Under the pieces are notes generated by a model. It saw only the letters and a list, made by a program, of their open reading frames with translations, had not been told where the DNA came from and made no database searches. Source: Anastrepha obliqua (lineage: Eukaryota; Arthropoda; Insecta; Diptera; Tephritidae). From it: a stretch of DNA of 64,000 bases. A program made the position numbers and the translations under genes. The stretch lies in contig NC_072893.1 in assembly GCF_027943255.1 (NCBI RefSeq), forward strand, positions 18,436,001-18,500,000, read 5' to 3'. This document shows positions 1 to 10,498 of the stretch, piece after piece (the stretch's first letter is position 1; every line of letters starts with the position of its first letter).

Positions 1-406
1 TTAAAAGTTAACATTTTAAGTAAAAAAAAAACTATGTTCTCGAGTGCAAATCTGTTCTAAAGTTTCTTCTTGCAGGTAATGCTACGTTTTCTGAGCCAGA
101 AGCAGCGGAAAAGACCTCGAATGCGGCAAAGACCGCGTTCACACGACAGTAGGTTCTGCGTTATCGGAACGACCCGGACTTATATCCGACCAAGGACTGT
201 CACTTCAGAAGCATTCCCTGTATATGTATGGGGAATGTTTATGCTGCTACAACAACAACCGCGAATTCTGAGGCCAGGCGTCTCGCTGAAGAGCTAAGGC
301 TATAGGCCAATTGCCCAGAAGAAGTCAGCTTTGGCCAATAGTTAAGGAATTGTGCTATCCATTAGGGCAACGTCAGGCCACACACAGATGATCCACACCG
401 GCAATG
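1..406. other. unassigned repeat-like DNA at window edge
   Basis: No convincing gene. The stretch around 215-262 (a 'GGGGAATG' block followed by 'GCTGCTACAACAACAA') resembles the CAA-repeat tails that end some fly retroelements. This suggests a retroelement 3' end running in from the left. The 75-residue frame at 70-297 is basic, low in complexity and matches nothing I recognise, so I do not call it a gene. Confidence 0.3.
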
Positions 407-557
407 TGGCGATCAATCATCAATTTTGTTTTTGGATAACTTTTTTATTATATTAAAAATAATGAATTGGAGTGATAGAAATCTTTATTTTGACATACGA
501 CACCAATTGCAAGGATTATAAATCTTTTGATAGGGTGATTAATTTTGCACCACCTTT
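407..557. mobile_element. short terminal-inverted-repeat element (MITE), 150 bp
   Basis: The left end (GGCG followed by ATCAATCATC) and the right end (GATTAATTTTGCACCACC) are imperfect inverted repeats. The same right end recurs at 37757-37783 and 51824-51845, and a shared internal block (ATCTTTATTTTGAC) recurs in both. No coding capacity. It is a small non-autonomous DNA element; superfamily unknown. Confidence 0.45.
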
Positions 558-1170
558 GTTTTGTATTTTTTTTTTTTTTTTTGCCAGGACAGACTAGCAA
601 GTGCAGCACTCAGGCACAATGAAGTCCATTGTACTGTACTCGGGTTCCCTTTGTTAATTTTCTTTAAATCTACTCGATCTCCGAAGAAATCGGATTCGAT
701 CTTGTGGTGCCAGGAAGCCAAGGTGGTCGGTGCCAAAGAAAGTGGTCCGCCGTTTCATCCTCCTTCCCACATGCTGGTCAGAGAGTGCACTGTCTGAGAT
801 GTCTACCGAAGGCCGGGCAGATGCACAGAACGCACAGACGCCGTCTCATCCTCCTTTCCACATGCTGGTCAGAGAGAGCACTGTCTGAGATGCCTATATT
901 TTCCATCTGATTCGTCCATAGAAAGTGGCCAATCATCAGTCCAACCAGCCTCCTACAGTCCACTCTGCTTAGTGACAGGAGGAATTTGATGGCTGCAGAA
1001 GGGAGTGGCAGAACGGGTTCCGGGCTAAGGAGGTTGGCCTAAGAGCCTATACTGGCTAAAGAGTCAGAGACCTTGTTACCCGCGATACCCACGTGTCCCG
1101 GATCTATGTACTTGAGAAAATTCTTTCCACACGCTAAAGGCACAGTCGCTCTTGAACTCCCTTAAGAGAC
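540..1170 (-). mobile_element. RNase-H LINE family D, 3' fragment
   Basis: On the minus strand this encodes a decayed end of a non-LTR retrotransposon ORF2. There is an RNase-H-like segment (IDPGHVGIAGNKVSDSLA near 1040-1120) and then the C-terminal region with the 'GISDSALS' block. A poly-T run at 569-583 is the poly(A) tail of the minus-strand element. The copy is related to 57820-59533. Frames are broken and the 5' part is missing. RNase H plus a C-terminal Cys/His knuckle is typical of the I/LOA/R1 superclade; the exact clade is not resolved. Confidence 0.65.
751..891. repeat. 91-bp-period tandem duplication inside LINE D
   Basis: A ~50-bp block (starting TTTCATCCTCCTT, ending CACTGTCTGAGATG) occurs at about 751-800 and again at about 842-891. 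The related LINE at 58.05 kb has it once. The duplication is therefore private to this copy and disrupts the Cys/His knuckle region. Confidence 0.6.
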
Positions 1171-2386
1171 TTGAAAAAATGCTTCTTCTAATTTTTTGTA
1201 AAGAAACAACTTAATCGCCTCATTCTCAATTTACAGAAAGTCATAATTTTAGAATATAACTCTTGCAGGCTCTTGATTTTCTTACAGTAAATTAAGCTGG
1301 CTGCCGTGTAAGTTCACTATCGGGAACTAAATTAAGTTTCGACTAACTGGTTGTTAAATATCTAATTGAAAACATCCCATTATTCAATTCAAATGTCCAA
1401 ATATTTTTTGTAGAAAAGGTAGAAACTTCTTCGTGGTTACGGCAAGTGCAGCTTCGGCGATTGCTGGAACCGTCAATCGTCTGCGTTAGTTGGTTGGCAG
1501 AAGCTTTGCTTTCTTCAATATAAAAATAGGAATTATAAGCGTTTTCTATAAATGAAAGTTATTCCATTGTTGTTACTGTATTTTTTTGTTTCTTTGGCAC
1601 AAAAATGGCTTCGAGCGTAAAGTGAGTTTTATGAGCTTCAGTCTTGACAAAGGAAAGCGAGAGAAATATTTTTTTTTTTTAATAAAAAGGGTTTCGAGGG
1701 CAAAATGTCCGTAATGATCTTTAGTGTTGATAGAGAAAAGAGCGGATCATTGAACATCAAGATACAAAAAACTGAAGCACGTCGAGCGATCATAGAATCT
1801 GATGCATCCTAATTAAAAAATTATCAGAACTGATCTAAACTATTTTCTAATGCATGCATAGCAAGGATAGATTTGATACGGCAAAGGGAAATACTATCGA
1901 ATGTTAAGGCCATATATCGCATATAGGCTACAAGCAGCAATACATACAAAATTCACATATATATATAAGTTAATATTATATATGCAGTTTAATATAAGAA
2001 TTTAATTTATGCGCCTTTACCCACAATTCTATTGGCGCAGCGGCTCTTTACAGCATTTTTGCAATATTATCTCCAAGTCAGAGGGAATACGGCACGTACA
2101 TAGTGAATAATACACACATAGCTCTCTATATACCTTCGTAGGTATATAGCGCGTAACTATGTAGATAAAATATTTGTAGTATCAGCAAACTTCGATAAAA
2201 TGTGAATGTACATAGAACTCAGCTTTGCACACTCATACAAGAATTCGTACTCCGTCTCTTGCTAGGGTGCAATATTATATTAAATACACTCACATAAACC
2301 ATAAAGGTGGGCTAATACATTAAAACATTTACCTATCTGCAATACATACATATGTACGTATGTTATTATGATATACAATCGGGTTT
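1171..2386. other. unassigned A/T-rich intergenic DNA
   Basis: No coding frame or recognisable element. Contains short ATATAT and ACATA microsatellite-like tracts between about 1950 and 2360. Confidence 0.4.
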
Positions 2387-2689
2387 GAGCCACCCCTAGG
2401 GTAGGCGATTGAAGCACTTTTCCATATATACATGAATACATACATATGCATTAGGGTGGCTCACAAAAAAAGGGGTTGTTTTTTCACCAGAATTTTGAAA
2501 TTTATTCTATTTTTAGATTACGGCCAAAATATTTTGGAAGAATATTCAGATTTGCCTGAGCTGGACCGATTTGAATGTAACTCCAATAATCGAGTTTTTT
2601 TTTAATTTTTATTTTACAAAATGAATTTATAAAAATATTTTTTTTTTAACATAACCTCTTATATAATGCTATACATAACCCATAAGCTC

Positions 2690-3412
2690 TTAAGGGGGTC
2701 TTCTGGTCTCGAGGCCCTGAAATGAAGGGTTTTTTTGGGGATTGATTGTGCCAAATCCTGTGAATATTTAAAAAAATTTTTTTTTTTATTTTAAAGGTAC
2801 ATGTCTTGGCTTTTAAAAAATGGTTTTGACTTTGAAAAAAATTAACACCCGCGACCTTGAAATGGCGCTGAAGACGTCCACCTCCAAACGAAACAGGTCT
2901 CCATTTTGGTCACGGTTTTTCCACCTGGGTAATCAGAAAGCCAAAATTAGATATGCGTTGTCTTCAGAGTTGCCCTGATTAAGTTTTCCCGTGACAGATT
3001 TTTTTTTTTAATTTTTTTCAAAAGTTATGCAACAATTTGCAAAAAAAATTTTTTTTGCTCATTTTTTGAACTTTAAAAGGTTATAAAAATAAAATGAAAA
3101 AAAATTTCAAAAATCGTACACGGGTAAGTTTTCCGAACCTTTTAAGACCAAAACCATTGAAATCGGAGTATAACTACCATGAAAAGTGTGACCAAAATGC
3201 TTAAAAAACACGATTTTCGGGGAAACGCGTTTAAAGATAAAGTTTATGATAAAACGGCCGGAGGAGGGTACACTTCGGTGCCCAGAAAAATATGAAAAAA
3301 TGCGATTTTCAAAAAATCCTTTCTGTGGCGTATTCTCGCATACACATACAACAACATTATGCAAAAAAAAAAAATCGATTTTTTTTCGCTGGAGACCAGA
3401 AGACCCCCTTAA
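2690..3412. mobile_element. TTAA-bounded element E1, 715 bp
   Basis: TTAA at 2690-2693 and 3409-3412 brackets a 715-bp element with a perfect 17-bp terminal inverted repeat, GGGGGTCTTCTGGTCTC. It carries the internal core AAACGCGTTTAAAG at 3223-3236, preceded by CACGATTTTCGG. No transposase; longest frames are under 90 codons. TTAA targets are used by piggyBac and Kolobok transposons; ends starting GGGG fit Kolobok-like elements better than piggyBac (usually CCY). Class assignment is inference. Confidence 0.7.
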
Positions 3413-3678
3413 ACTGAAATGGTGTGCATAGAATTTTTTTTTCTTTTAATCGAAAGAATCAAAAAAGAGACATTTTTTATGTTATTTTTTGGGTTTTTTT
3501 TTTTTGGAAAATGAGTTTGAAGAAAACTTGAATAACTTTGCCATATCTGGACCGATTTAAACTTTTATGGTAACATTGGAAAGGTATTTGATAAGCCTTT
3601 TCAGATCTTGGAAAAAATCTATTAATGTCCCAAATTTGTTTCGCAAATAACACTATTTTACCTCAGATAAAAAAGCGT

Positions 3679-4412
3679 TTAAGCTGACCCAGTGGTCTAG
3701 AAATTTCAAAAAATCTTTTTTTTTTTTTTGTTTTTTCGATATTTGGAAAGTATAGTATCTCAAGAATATACTGTGAAATTTTCGGGTAGTAATTCCCAAT
3801 ATTGTAGCTTCTACAGCCCATTAACTAGGTAGAGAGCGGTTCGCGCGCTCCTGTACCTCAAACTTTAAATTCATTTATCTCGACAAAAAAAAAAAACGAT
3901 TTGTCTGAAATTTTTTAACAACATCAATGGCTGTCACTCGTACTAGAATCATATTATTATATTAATTATTTCGTACTTTTTGATTAAAAAACTGAAAAAA
4001 CCGATTAAAAAACTAAAAATAAACCCAATTTTTAGAGTGTCAAATTCAACCTCGCCATTTTGTCAAATTTTTTTCATTGTTTTCTAATTCTAGTAAGGGA
4101 CGTAGCCATAGTCATACTGATTAATAATTTTTTTGGTTTTTGTGTTTCCGATAAATAGAAGGGCCAAAATTGACAACACTGTCCAGGTCCAATTTTTCGG
4201 CAAGGTCAACTTCAGCGTCATTTTATTTTTTAAATTATTAAAATAAAAGAAATAAAATTAAAAAAAAAAAATTATTAAAAAATTAAAAAAATAAAAATAA
4301 AAAATTAAATAAAAAGCCAAAAAAATCTAAATATCGTTTTTCATCTTTTATTTGGAAAAATTTTCTGAAAATACCCTACATTTTCGAGCTCTAGACCACC
4401 GGGACCCCTTAA
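3679..4412. mobile_element. TTAA-bounded element E3, 726 bp
   Basis: TTAA at 3679-3682 and 4409-4412. Left end GCTGACCCAGTGGTCTAG and the inverted right end GGGGTCCCGGTGGTCTAG match at 14 of 18 positions. A degraded, inverted version of the family core (CTTTAAATTCATTTATCTCG) lies at 3863-3882, beside a G/C-rich block as in the other copies. Non-coding. It appears to be an older member than E1 or E2. Confidence 0.6.
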
Positions 4413-4449
4413 GCTTAAATGGTTTGCACATTTTTCGGCAAGGAGTACC

Positions 4450-4965
4450 AAAAAAGCACCTTCTTTGCTGGAGCCTTATTGTCCAGTCACTCAACGTGAC
4501 CTAGCCAGCGCAATCGCTGAATTTTAATGCGCTGTACTACGTGGATGTCGGCATACAGCTCGTACAGCTCTTGGTTCCATCTTATTCGACATGCATCATT
4601 CACGCAAATCGGACCATAGGTCTTGCAAAGAATTTTTCTCTCGAAAGCTCCAATAACCGCCCATCGGTGTTCGTCAACGTCCAGCACTCAGCACCATACC
4701 ATAAGACCAGGAGGATAAGTGATTGATAGAACGTTTTTTCGAGCATGAGGAGAGGATTCTGCTTTTCCATTGTCTATCCCGCCCCTTAGTAGCATCTGTT
4801 GGCCAGAGTTATTCTTCGTTGGATCTCTTAGCTGACGTTGTTTGACGTGATGCTAATGCTGGATCCTAGGGAGACAAAATCGTTGACTACACTAGTAATT
4901 GTTATTCGCAACCTGCTGTCCAAAACGTGTAGACTTTTTTGGTTGTTGACACAAGATACTTTGTC
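4450..4965 (-). mobile_element. RTE-like LINE family 1, C-terminal fragment
   Basis: Minus-strand frames give the end of a reverse-transcriptase ORF: ELYELYADIHVVQRIKIQRL followed by RWLGHV (4490-4590), a divergent FERKILCKTYGPIC block upstream, and further upstream FVSLGSSIS. Same family as 54065-55950. Broken by frameshifts and truncated. It is the only minus-strand member of this family in the window. Confidence 0.65.
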
Positions 4966-5040
4966 TTGTTCTCGTTTACCGCAAGACCCACTCGACGGAG
5001 TTTTTAGATCTCTCCTATTTAATTTAAATAAACTCTTAGT

Positions 5041-6440
5041 GTGATCTATTTCCCGTTCGAGGCACGTTTGTCTATTGTTAGGGCAGGTATTTATTATTTT
5101 GAAATTATCAACAGTATGGCACCGAGGTTGCATCCCGGAAGCGTGGGTTGTAAAGTTGGTAATTCCTGTTATCAAAAAGGGAGGCCACTACTAAATACCA
5201 TCTCTCGAATCCTCGCTTCCCGGCTAACTGCGGCAGCAGAAAAAATCTTGGGTAAATACCAAGGCGGTTTTTGCCCGGGTCGATCAGCGACAGAACAAAT
5301 CTCTGTGCTAAAGCAAAATCTTGAAAAATCCTACGAATGCAACTTAGTCGTGCTCATCCTGTTTGTCGATTTCAATCAAGCTTTTGACAGCGTTCTCTGG
5401 GACTTAATCCCAGAAGCGCTTGCCGACTTGAGTGTCAGCGAAAAACTCATTTAGTTGGTAATGGCAACTCTAACACTACTGGAAAAGTAGTTGTACAACA
5501 GAAAGTGTCAAAGCCCTTTGAAATTTTCTGTGGTGTAAAACAAGGCGACTCGCTTTCTACATTTGTCTTTAATCTCCTTCTTCGCTATGGGATGAGAAGT
5601 AAAGAAATGAAGTTAAGCTTGGAAACTTTCTTAGTCACTCAGGAATAACAATCGCATATGCGGACGATATCGCAATAGTGGCAAAGAACAACAGGTATCT
5701 ACTTGAAATCTTTTACAACACTGAAAGTCGGGCAAAAGCAGCAGAGCTTAGAATAAGGGAAGGTAAAATTAAACATTTGAGAATCTCTCGCAGCGAATAG
5801 AGACGAAATCCTGAAAACATCGAAATCGAGACATCTAAATCAAGACATTCAGGGAGCTCAACACTTCAATATTTGGGATGCAATACAAGACAGAATATTG
5901 ACAGCAAACAAAGCATATTACGTCCACACAAAATTGCTGTCATCTGAACTGCTAAGACTTGAATGTAAACTCCGCCTCCACCAGTCAATAATTCGGTCGG
6001 TGCTGTCGTACGGCTGCGAGTGCTGGACAATGACAAGTATGTAAAGACGAAAGAAGCTTGGGAGTGTTTGAGTGTGCTCCGAAGTGTGTTTGGCTCCATA
6101 CGCTGCAACGACGGAATATACCGAATACGCTACAACGACGAGTTGCTGAACTTATGTCGAGAAGGAGATGTCATTAAACACATTAAACCCCAAAGGGTTT
6201 GAATGATTAAGACACAATGTGAGCATGGAATACAGTCGCCCTCAAAAGTTCCTTTTAACAACAAACTCCCTAACGACCTGAGCTCGAGAACGTCCAAGGT
6301 TAGCCTGACTTGACGAGGTCAAGGCCGACCTGAAAAAGCTACGAGTTAGGAGCTGGTCAGGTGGAAGTCTATTGCTATAAACCGCGTAGATTGGAAGAGG
6401 ATTGCGGACGAAGCTGAAGCTCACCCTGAGCTGTAATCGC
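5041..6440 (+). mobile_element. RTE-like LINE family 2, reverse-transcriptase relic
   Basis: Contains an RT domain spread over frames. RT palm block LFVDFNQAFDSVLWDL lies at about 5360-5407. The catalytic box AYADDIAIVAK is intact at 5654-5686. The C-terminal block SIRCNDGIYRIRYNDELLNL is at about 6095-6155, and the terminal HPEL-stop lies near 6436. At least five stops or frameshifts interrupt it. The clade is probably RTE or related (no RNase H seen). The copy at 62460-62910 belongs to the same family. Confidence 0.7.
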
Positions 6441-6479
6441 TGATGATGAATGGTGTGTCTGTATATTCAAAAACTAATT

Positions 6480-7025
6480 TCACTTATAAAGTTTTTTTTT
6501 TTATTTCTGGCCATGTTTCTGAATCGGTCTGGCTCACATAAGTTTAAAAATTTTTTTATTTAAAAACAAAAAATATTTTTAAAAACTAATTTTATTTAAA
6601 AAAATTTTATTAAAAAAAAAATTATTTTTAGAGGTGGTTTCTAATCCTTCTAGCTCACATAAGTTTTATTATTTAAAAACAAAAAAATATTTTTAAAAAC
6701 TAATTTTATTTAAAAAAAATTTATTTAAAAAAAAATTTTTTTGGAGGTGTTTTCGAATCCTTCTAGCTCACATAAATTTTAAAATTTTATTATTTAAAAA
6801 CAAAAAAATATTTTTAAAAACTAATTTTATTTTAAAAAAATTTTATTTAAAAAAAAATTATTTTTGGAGGTGTTTTCGAATCCTTCTAGCTCACATAAAT
6901 TTTAAAATTTTTATTACTGAAAAACAAAAAATATTATCAAAAACAAATTTTATTAAAAAAAAAATGTTACGTAAAAAAAATTTTATTTTTGAAGGTAATT
7001 TCGAATCAGTTTCGCTCACATATAT
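6480..7025. repeat. five-unit ~120-bp A/T-rich tandem array
   Basis: A block 'GCTCACATAA/T' recurs at about 6531, 6651, 6767, 6888 and 7013, with spacings of about 116-125 bp. Each is followed by A/T-rich sequence (AAAAACTAATTTTATTTAAA). It forms the right arm of the composite repeat. Confidence 0.65.
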
Positions 7026-7142
7026 TTTAATATTTTTCCGAAATATTTTGGCAGAAGTCTTAAAATGTACAAAATTTCAGAATCCCGTTGGAAAAAAGTA
7101 CCGTTTTTTTTGTGTTTTTATGAGGAGCGACACACCCTAATG

Positions 7143-8122
7143 TGCATATATGTGTATATATGCAGTCACTTACTGTATATAATTCACTTTATATGTAAAA
7201 ATTTATAGGTAAGTACTTCGAGGCAGAGAGGTGCACAAAATCAGATGTCAGTTTTCTCAGCAGAGCCTGAGGCAGCGGCAGCAAAAGGGAGGCGACCGTA
7301 CTGATCGCAGCTAACTTCAATACGCTGGAAAATACGGCTAAAATATGGCAAGGGGAGACTACCACCAGCCTATGGTGCTATACGGCACCCAACCTAGGGG
7401 ATGAATTATGTTCACACACACACATGCACACACGCAAGCGCACTGAGGTGAAACGCTAGGCTTGCCTCTGCGCATGTGTAACGTTAGCAGAGCTGCTAGT
7501 AGCTGTGTGCGTGTGTGCATTTTTTATATATTTCATATGTGGAGAACCGAAATTGAATTGTGTTTGTGTGAGCGTATTTGTAGCTGCTATAATAAATTCA
7601 ATTTACGGCGTATTGTGCACACATAAAAGTCTATATGGAGGATCAACGGGCGTCGACTGTGGCAGAGGTAGAGCGCCAGGACGATTTTGTTGTACTACTT
7701 ATGTGTATATATGTGGCGTTTGTCGCATTGTGCCACAACACCAACAGTCAACGAAGTCATTTCCTGCATTTTTCGGTGGATGGATAGTTGAATGGCTTGC
7801 TCTACGCTCAGCGCCGGCAATGATCTGATATTTTTGTTGTTATTATTCGCTATGCGCCGAGCTGCGCTGTGTTACGTTGCTTTGCGGTGTGATGTGTTGT
7901 GGTGTGGCAAGGCAAGGTAGGACGTTTGTTGCGAGCGACGCCCCATGACATTTCATTGCAAGACATCGGGCACGCGACAACACAAGCAAAACAGCTGTCG
8001 TCCTACCAACAGGATCAGGACACTCAACTCGACACGCAGCATATAAGCAGTCACAAGCAGTCGCAGCAGCAGCAGCGAAGTCTCAACTAAAAATTTCGGT
8101 GTATTTTGTAAAAATTTTTATA
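7143..8122 (+). promoter_or_regulatory. asense upstream region with E-box candidates
   Basis: Repeat-poor DNA between the composite repeat and asense. E-box matches (CANNTG) include CAGATG at 7242, CACATG at 7421, CATGTG at 7473, CATATG at 7534 and CAGCTG at 7992. CAGCTG is the form most typical for proneural bHLH dimers. In Drosophila, asense expression depends on upstream E-boxes bound by proneural proteins; the role here is inferred. CANNTG occurs often by chance, so only CAGCTG carries weight. An alternative TATA-like site, CATATAAG, lies at 8040-8047. Confidence 0.35.
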
Positions 8123-8169
8123 CCACAACCGGGTATTCGTAAACGGGCTAGCGTACGTGCCGGTTGTGG
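8123..8169. repeat. 10-bp perfect inverted repeat in asense leader
   Basis: CCACAACCGG (8123-8132) and CCGGTTGTGG (8160-8169) are perfectly inverted around a 27-bp spacer that itself contains GCTAGC and CGTACG. It could form a hairpin in DNA or, if transcribed, in the leader. Each arm also resembles a half of the Grainyhead-type site AACCGGTT. Function unknown. Confidence 0.5.
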
Positions 8170-8223
8170 CGGGAAAATAAACGAAAACTAATTCACAATT
8201 AAAGATAATAAAATTTAACGAGT

Positions 8224-8230
8224 TATAAAA
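8224..8230 (+). promoter_or_regulatory. candidate TATA box of asense
   Basis: TATAAAA lies 121 bp before the first ATG. A start about 30 bp downstream would fall near 8253-8268, giving a leader of roughly 85-100 nt. No strong initiator sequence is seen; the upstream CATATAAG at 8040 is an alternative. Confidence 0.35.
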
Positions 8231-8350
8231 ATCAAGTTTACGCACGCTGAGTAACCCAACACTGTTCAACTTTCAAGTGTGTGACAACAAAAGTGGGCAC
8301 GCGCGCTCATTAGCGGCACCTCTTTTCGACGGCGCCCACTCAGCTCACTT

Positions 8351-10498
8351 ATGGCACTGAGCATACTCAGCTACAACCTGCCGCAAGGCCTGAAGATGAG
8401 CGCCAACAACAGCAACACCAGTAACAGCAGCAGCAACAACAACAACAGCAATCTTTGCGCCAGTCCGCCCACTGGCGATGAGAATTCACCCGATAATGGC
8501 GGTGCCACTGGCCATGGACGTACCACCATCAGCCTTGGCAAGGCTTTCAGTCGGATTACAATGCAAAATGTTTTGAGTGAGAATAGCGGCAATGTGTTGA
8601 ATATCAGCAGTAACAGTAATGTGAATACGATCGTGCGCAAGATCAAGGATTTCGGCATGTATGGCAGTGTGAATAATGCGGGCACACTTAGCGCTGCCAA
8701 CGGTGGCCGCAAACGCAACGCCAATGAGATGATTAATGTGTTAAAGCCAGCCGAAAAGACTGAAGGCGAAAGTAAAGTCGCCAAGCTGAAGGTGTCCAAC
8801 AAGCGACAGAAGCTTGCAAATCGAGATGAGAATACACGCGAAAAACCAACCAAAACTACAGCTAATAAATCACCAGCGGCGAGTGTTAATCGTCAAGCGA
8901 AGTCAAATACGCCGGGCGCGAAAAAACCCGCTGGCACACCCGGCCGCAAGGGCCTGCCGCTGCAACAGGCGGTGGCACGTCGAAATGCGCGCGAGCGTAA
9001 TCGCGTCAAGCAAGTGAATAACGGTTTTGCAGCGCTACGTGAGCGCATACCCGAGGAGGTGGCCGAAGCCTTCGAGGCGCACGGCAATGGCCGCAGCACT
9101 GTGAAGAAACTCAGCAAGGTGGAAACGCTGCGCATGGCCGTCGAGTACATACGCAGCTTGGAACGTTTGTTGGGTTTCAATTTTCCCATCGGCAGTGATC
9201 GTGGTCTCGCCGGCATGCATGGCGGTTCATCGAGTGATGATAGTTTCAGTTTCGTCAAAGATGAATTTGATGCACTTTCGCCGCCACTCGACGACACCAA
9301 CTTCGACGACACGCTAAGCAACTACGATGTGGATGAGTATTTGAATAGCAGCGACATTGGCAATCAGCTGATCTCACAACCGGCCATCGACCGGTCTGCT
9401 GATGCAAACACCTACGAATTGGACTTGCTGCCTTTGCTAACGACCATCAATGGCATGCAGTATGTGCGCATACCGGGTACCAACACTTATCAGCTGCTCA
9501 CCCCAGATGCACTCTTCATGGGCAATGCACCGCAATCGCCGCCTAACTCGAGTCTTGATGATGAGTCCTTTCAGGCTTTAATCGACACTAATTGCCTAAG
9601 TCCTGTAGCAACAACATCATCTGCACATATTTCGCCGTCATCTACTTCATCAATTAATGGTGCACCTGCCACGACGGCGGCCACATTACAACGGCACCCT
9701 GCTGCCATGCTGGCAAATGGGGAAACAGTCGATGAATGTGTAAATGTAGCGGTTGCCGGCGCATTAACGCGATCGCCTGTGCAATCATCCCCAACGATGC
9801 AGGCAACATTACATCGCCAACAACAGCAACAACAACGTCAGCAAACGCGACAACTATGCCAGCCACAAACACCAACGCAAGCGTCGGCCAACTTATCACC
9901 TGCCGATAATGATAGACTTTTATCACAGACGTGTGCCACAACGAGTGAGGCCGCTGATGAAGTTGATGGCAATGCAGACGGCGCAAACGATCACCAACGA
10001 TATGTGGCGGCATTGGCAACCCCTACAACGTTGTCGCTGCAGACACGGCACGCGATTAAGCCGGAGTTCAATGATACATTAACGGACTTTGTCCCCTCCA
10101 ATGCAACGCCTTCATCGCCTACGAATTTGTCCGCGGGCGCATTGGTATTCCAACAACAATTGCAGGAACGCTTAATGCTGAGCCACGCGCCGTTGTCCGC
10201 CATGTCTCCGCCGTTGGAACGTTGCAACTCAAGAGCCACACCTACCACGACTGTGTCGAGTACCCCAACTACACCCGGCCTGCCACCATTTTATGGCACT
10301 GAGCAGGGCAATTTGTTCTATGAAAATACGAACAACCTTTTGAAGAAGTTGTACAATGACGCTCTGCTCGATGCGGCAACAACAGCGGCGTCAGCTAACG
10401 TTGCACTCGGCGGTTTGCCCGACGAAAATATTATCGAGGTGATGGACTGGTGGGAGGCGCATACACCGAAATCAGACGGTGGCGTGGCGTTGCTGTAG
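8351..10498 (+). CDS. ase: Asense, achaete-scute-family bHLH transcription factor
   Basis: Nuclear transcription factor of neural precursors that binds E-boxes with a class I bHLH partner such as Daughterless. The 715-residue frame has no intron, as in other achaete-scute genes. bHLH spans residues 210-275 (basic [14 protein letters not shown]; loop with [10 protein letters not shown]; helix 2 [19 protein letters not shown]). Asense-specific blocks: residues 63-107 ([15 protein letters not shown] and VRKIKDFGM), 295-306 ([12 protein letters not shown]), 359-383 ([20 protein letters not shown]) and the C-terminus 696-710 ([15 protein letters not shown]). The last separates it from Achaete/Scute/L'sc. 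It is much longer than Drosophila Ase (about 486 residues) because of N/S-rich (17-34), T/S/A-rich and Q-rich (490-500) linkers. Start: ATG 8351 is first; ATG 8396 (residue 16) has the better -3 base (A) and could be used instead. VKDE (302-305) and IKPE (569-572) fit sumoylation consensus. TEs dominate both sides. Confidence 0.96.
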   Translation: MALSILSYNLPQGLKMSANNSNTSNSSSNNNNSNLCASPPTGDENSPDNGGATGHGRTTISLGKAFSRITMQNVLSENSGNVLNISSNSNVNTIVRKIKDFGMYGSVNNAGTLSAANGGRKRNANEMINVLKPAEKTEGESKVAKLKVSNKRQKLANRDENTREKPTKTTANKSPAASVNRQAKSNTPGAKKPAGTPGRKGLPLQQAVARRNARERNRVKQVNNGFAALRERIPEEVAEAFEAHGNGRSTVKKLSKVETLRMAVEYIRSLERLLGFNFPIGSDRGLAGMHGGSSSDDSFSFVKDEFDALSPPLDDTNFDDTLSNYDVDEYLNSSDIGNQLISQPAIDRSADANTYELDLLPLLTTINGMQYVRIPGTNTYQLLTPDALFMGNAPQSPPNSSLDDESFQALIDTNCLSPVATTSSAHISPSSTSSINGAPATTAATLQRHPAAMLANGETVDECVNVAVAGALTRSPVQSSPTMQATLHRQQQQQQRQQTRQLCQPQTPTQASANLSPADNDRLLSQTCATTSEAADEVDGNADGANDHQRYVAALATPTTLSLQTRHAIKPEFNDTLTDFVPSNATPSSPTNLSAGALVFQQQLQERLMLSHAPLSAMSPPLERCNSRATPTTTVSSTPTTPGLPPFYGTEQGNLFYENTNNLLKKLYNDALLDAATTAASANVALGGLPDENIIEVMDWWEAHTPKSDGGVALL

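Larger units (their letters stand above)
2449..7142. mobile_element. composite repeat bounded by CATTAGGGTG inverted ends
   Basis: The left boundary reads CATTAGGGTGGCTC (2449-2462). The right boundary is its near inverse (GAGCGACACACCCTAATG, 7125-7142). Just inside each end lies a matching block around AAAATATTTTGG. Between them are two TTAA-bounded elements, two LINE fragments and a ~120-bp tandem array. I read it as an old inverted-repeat element enlarged by later insertions. A transposase is not visible and the target duplication is ambiguous because the flanks are ATATGCA palindromes. Confidence 0.45.

Noticed and set aside
8371..8853. 160-codon antisense frame inside asense
   Set aside because: A shadow of the asense coding frame: its L/R-rich composition follows from the N/S-rich sense codons.
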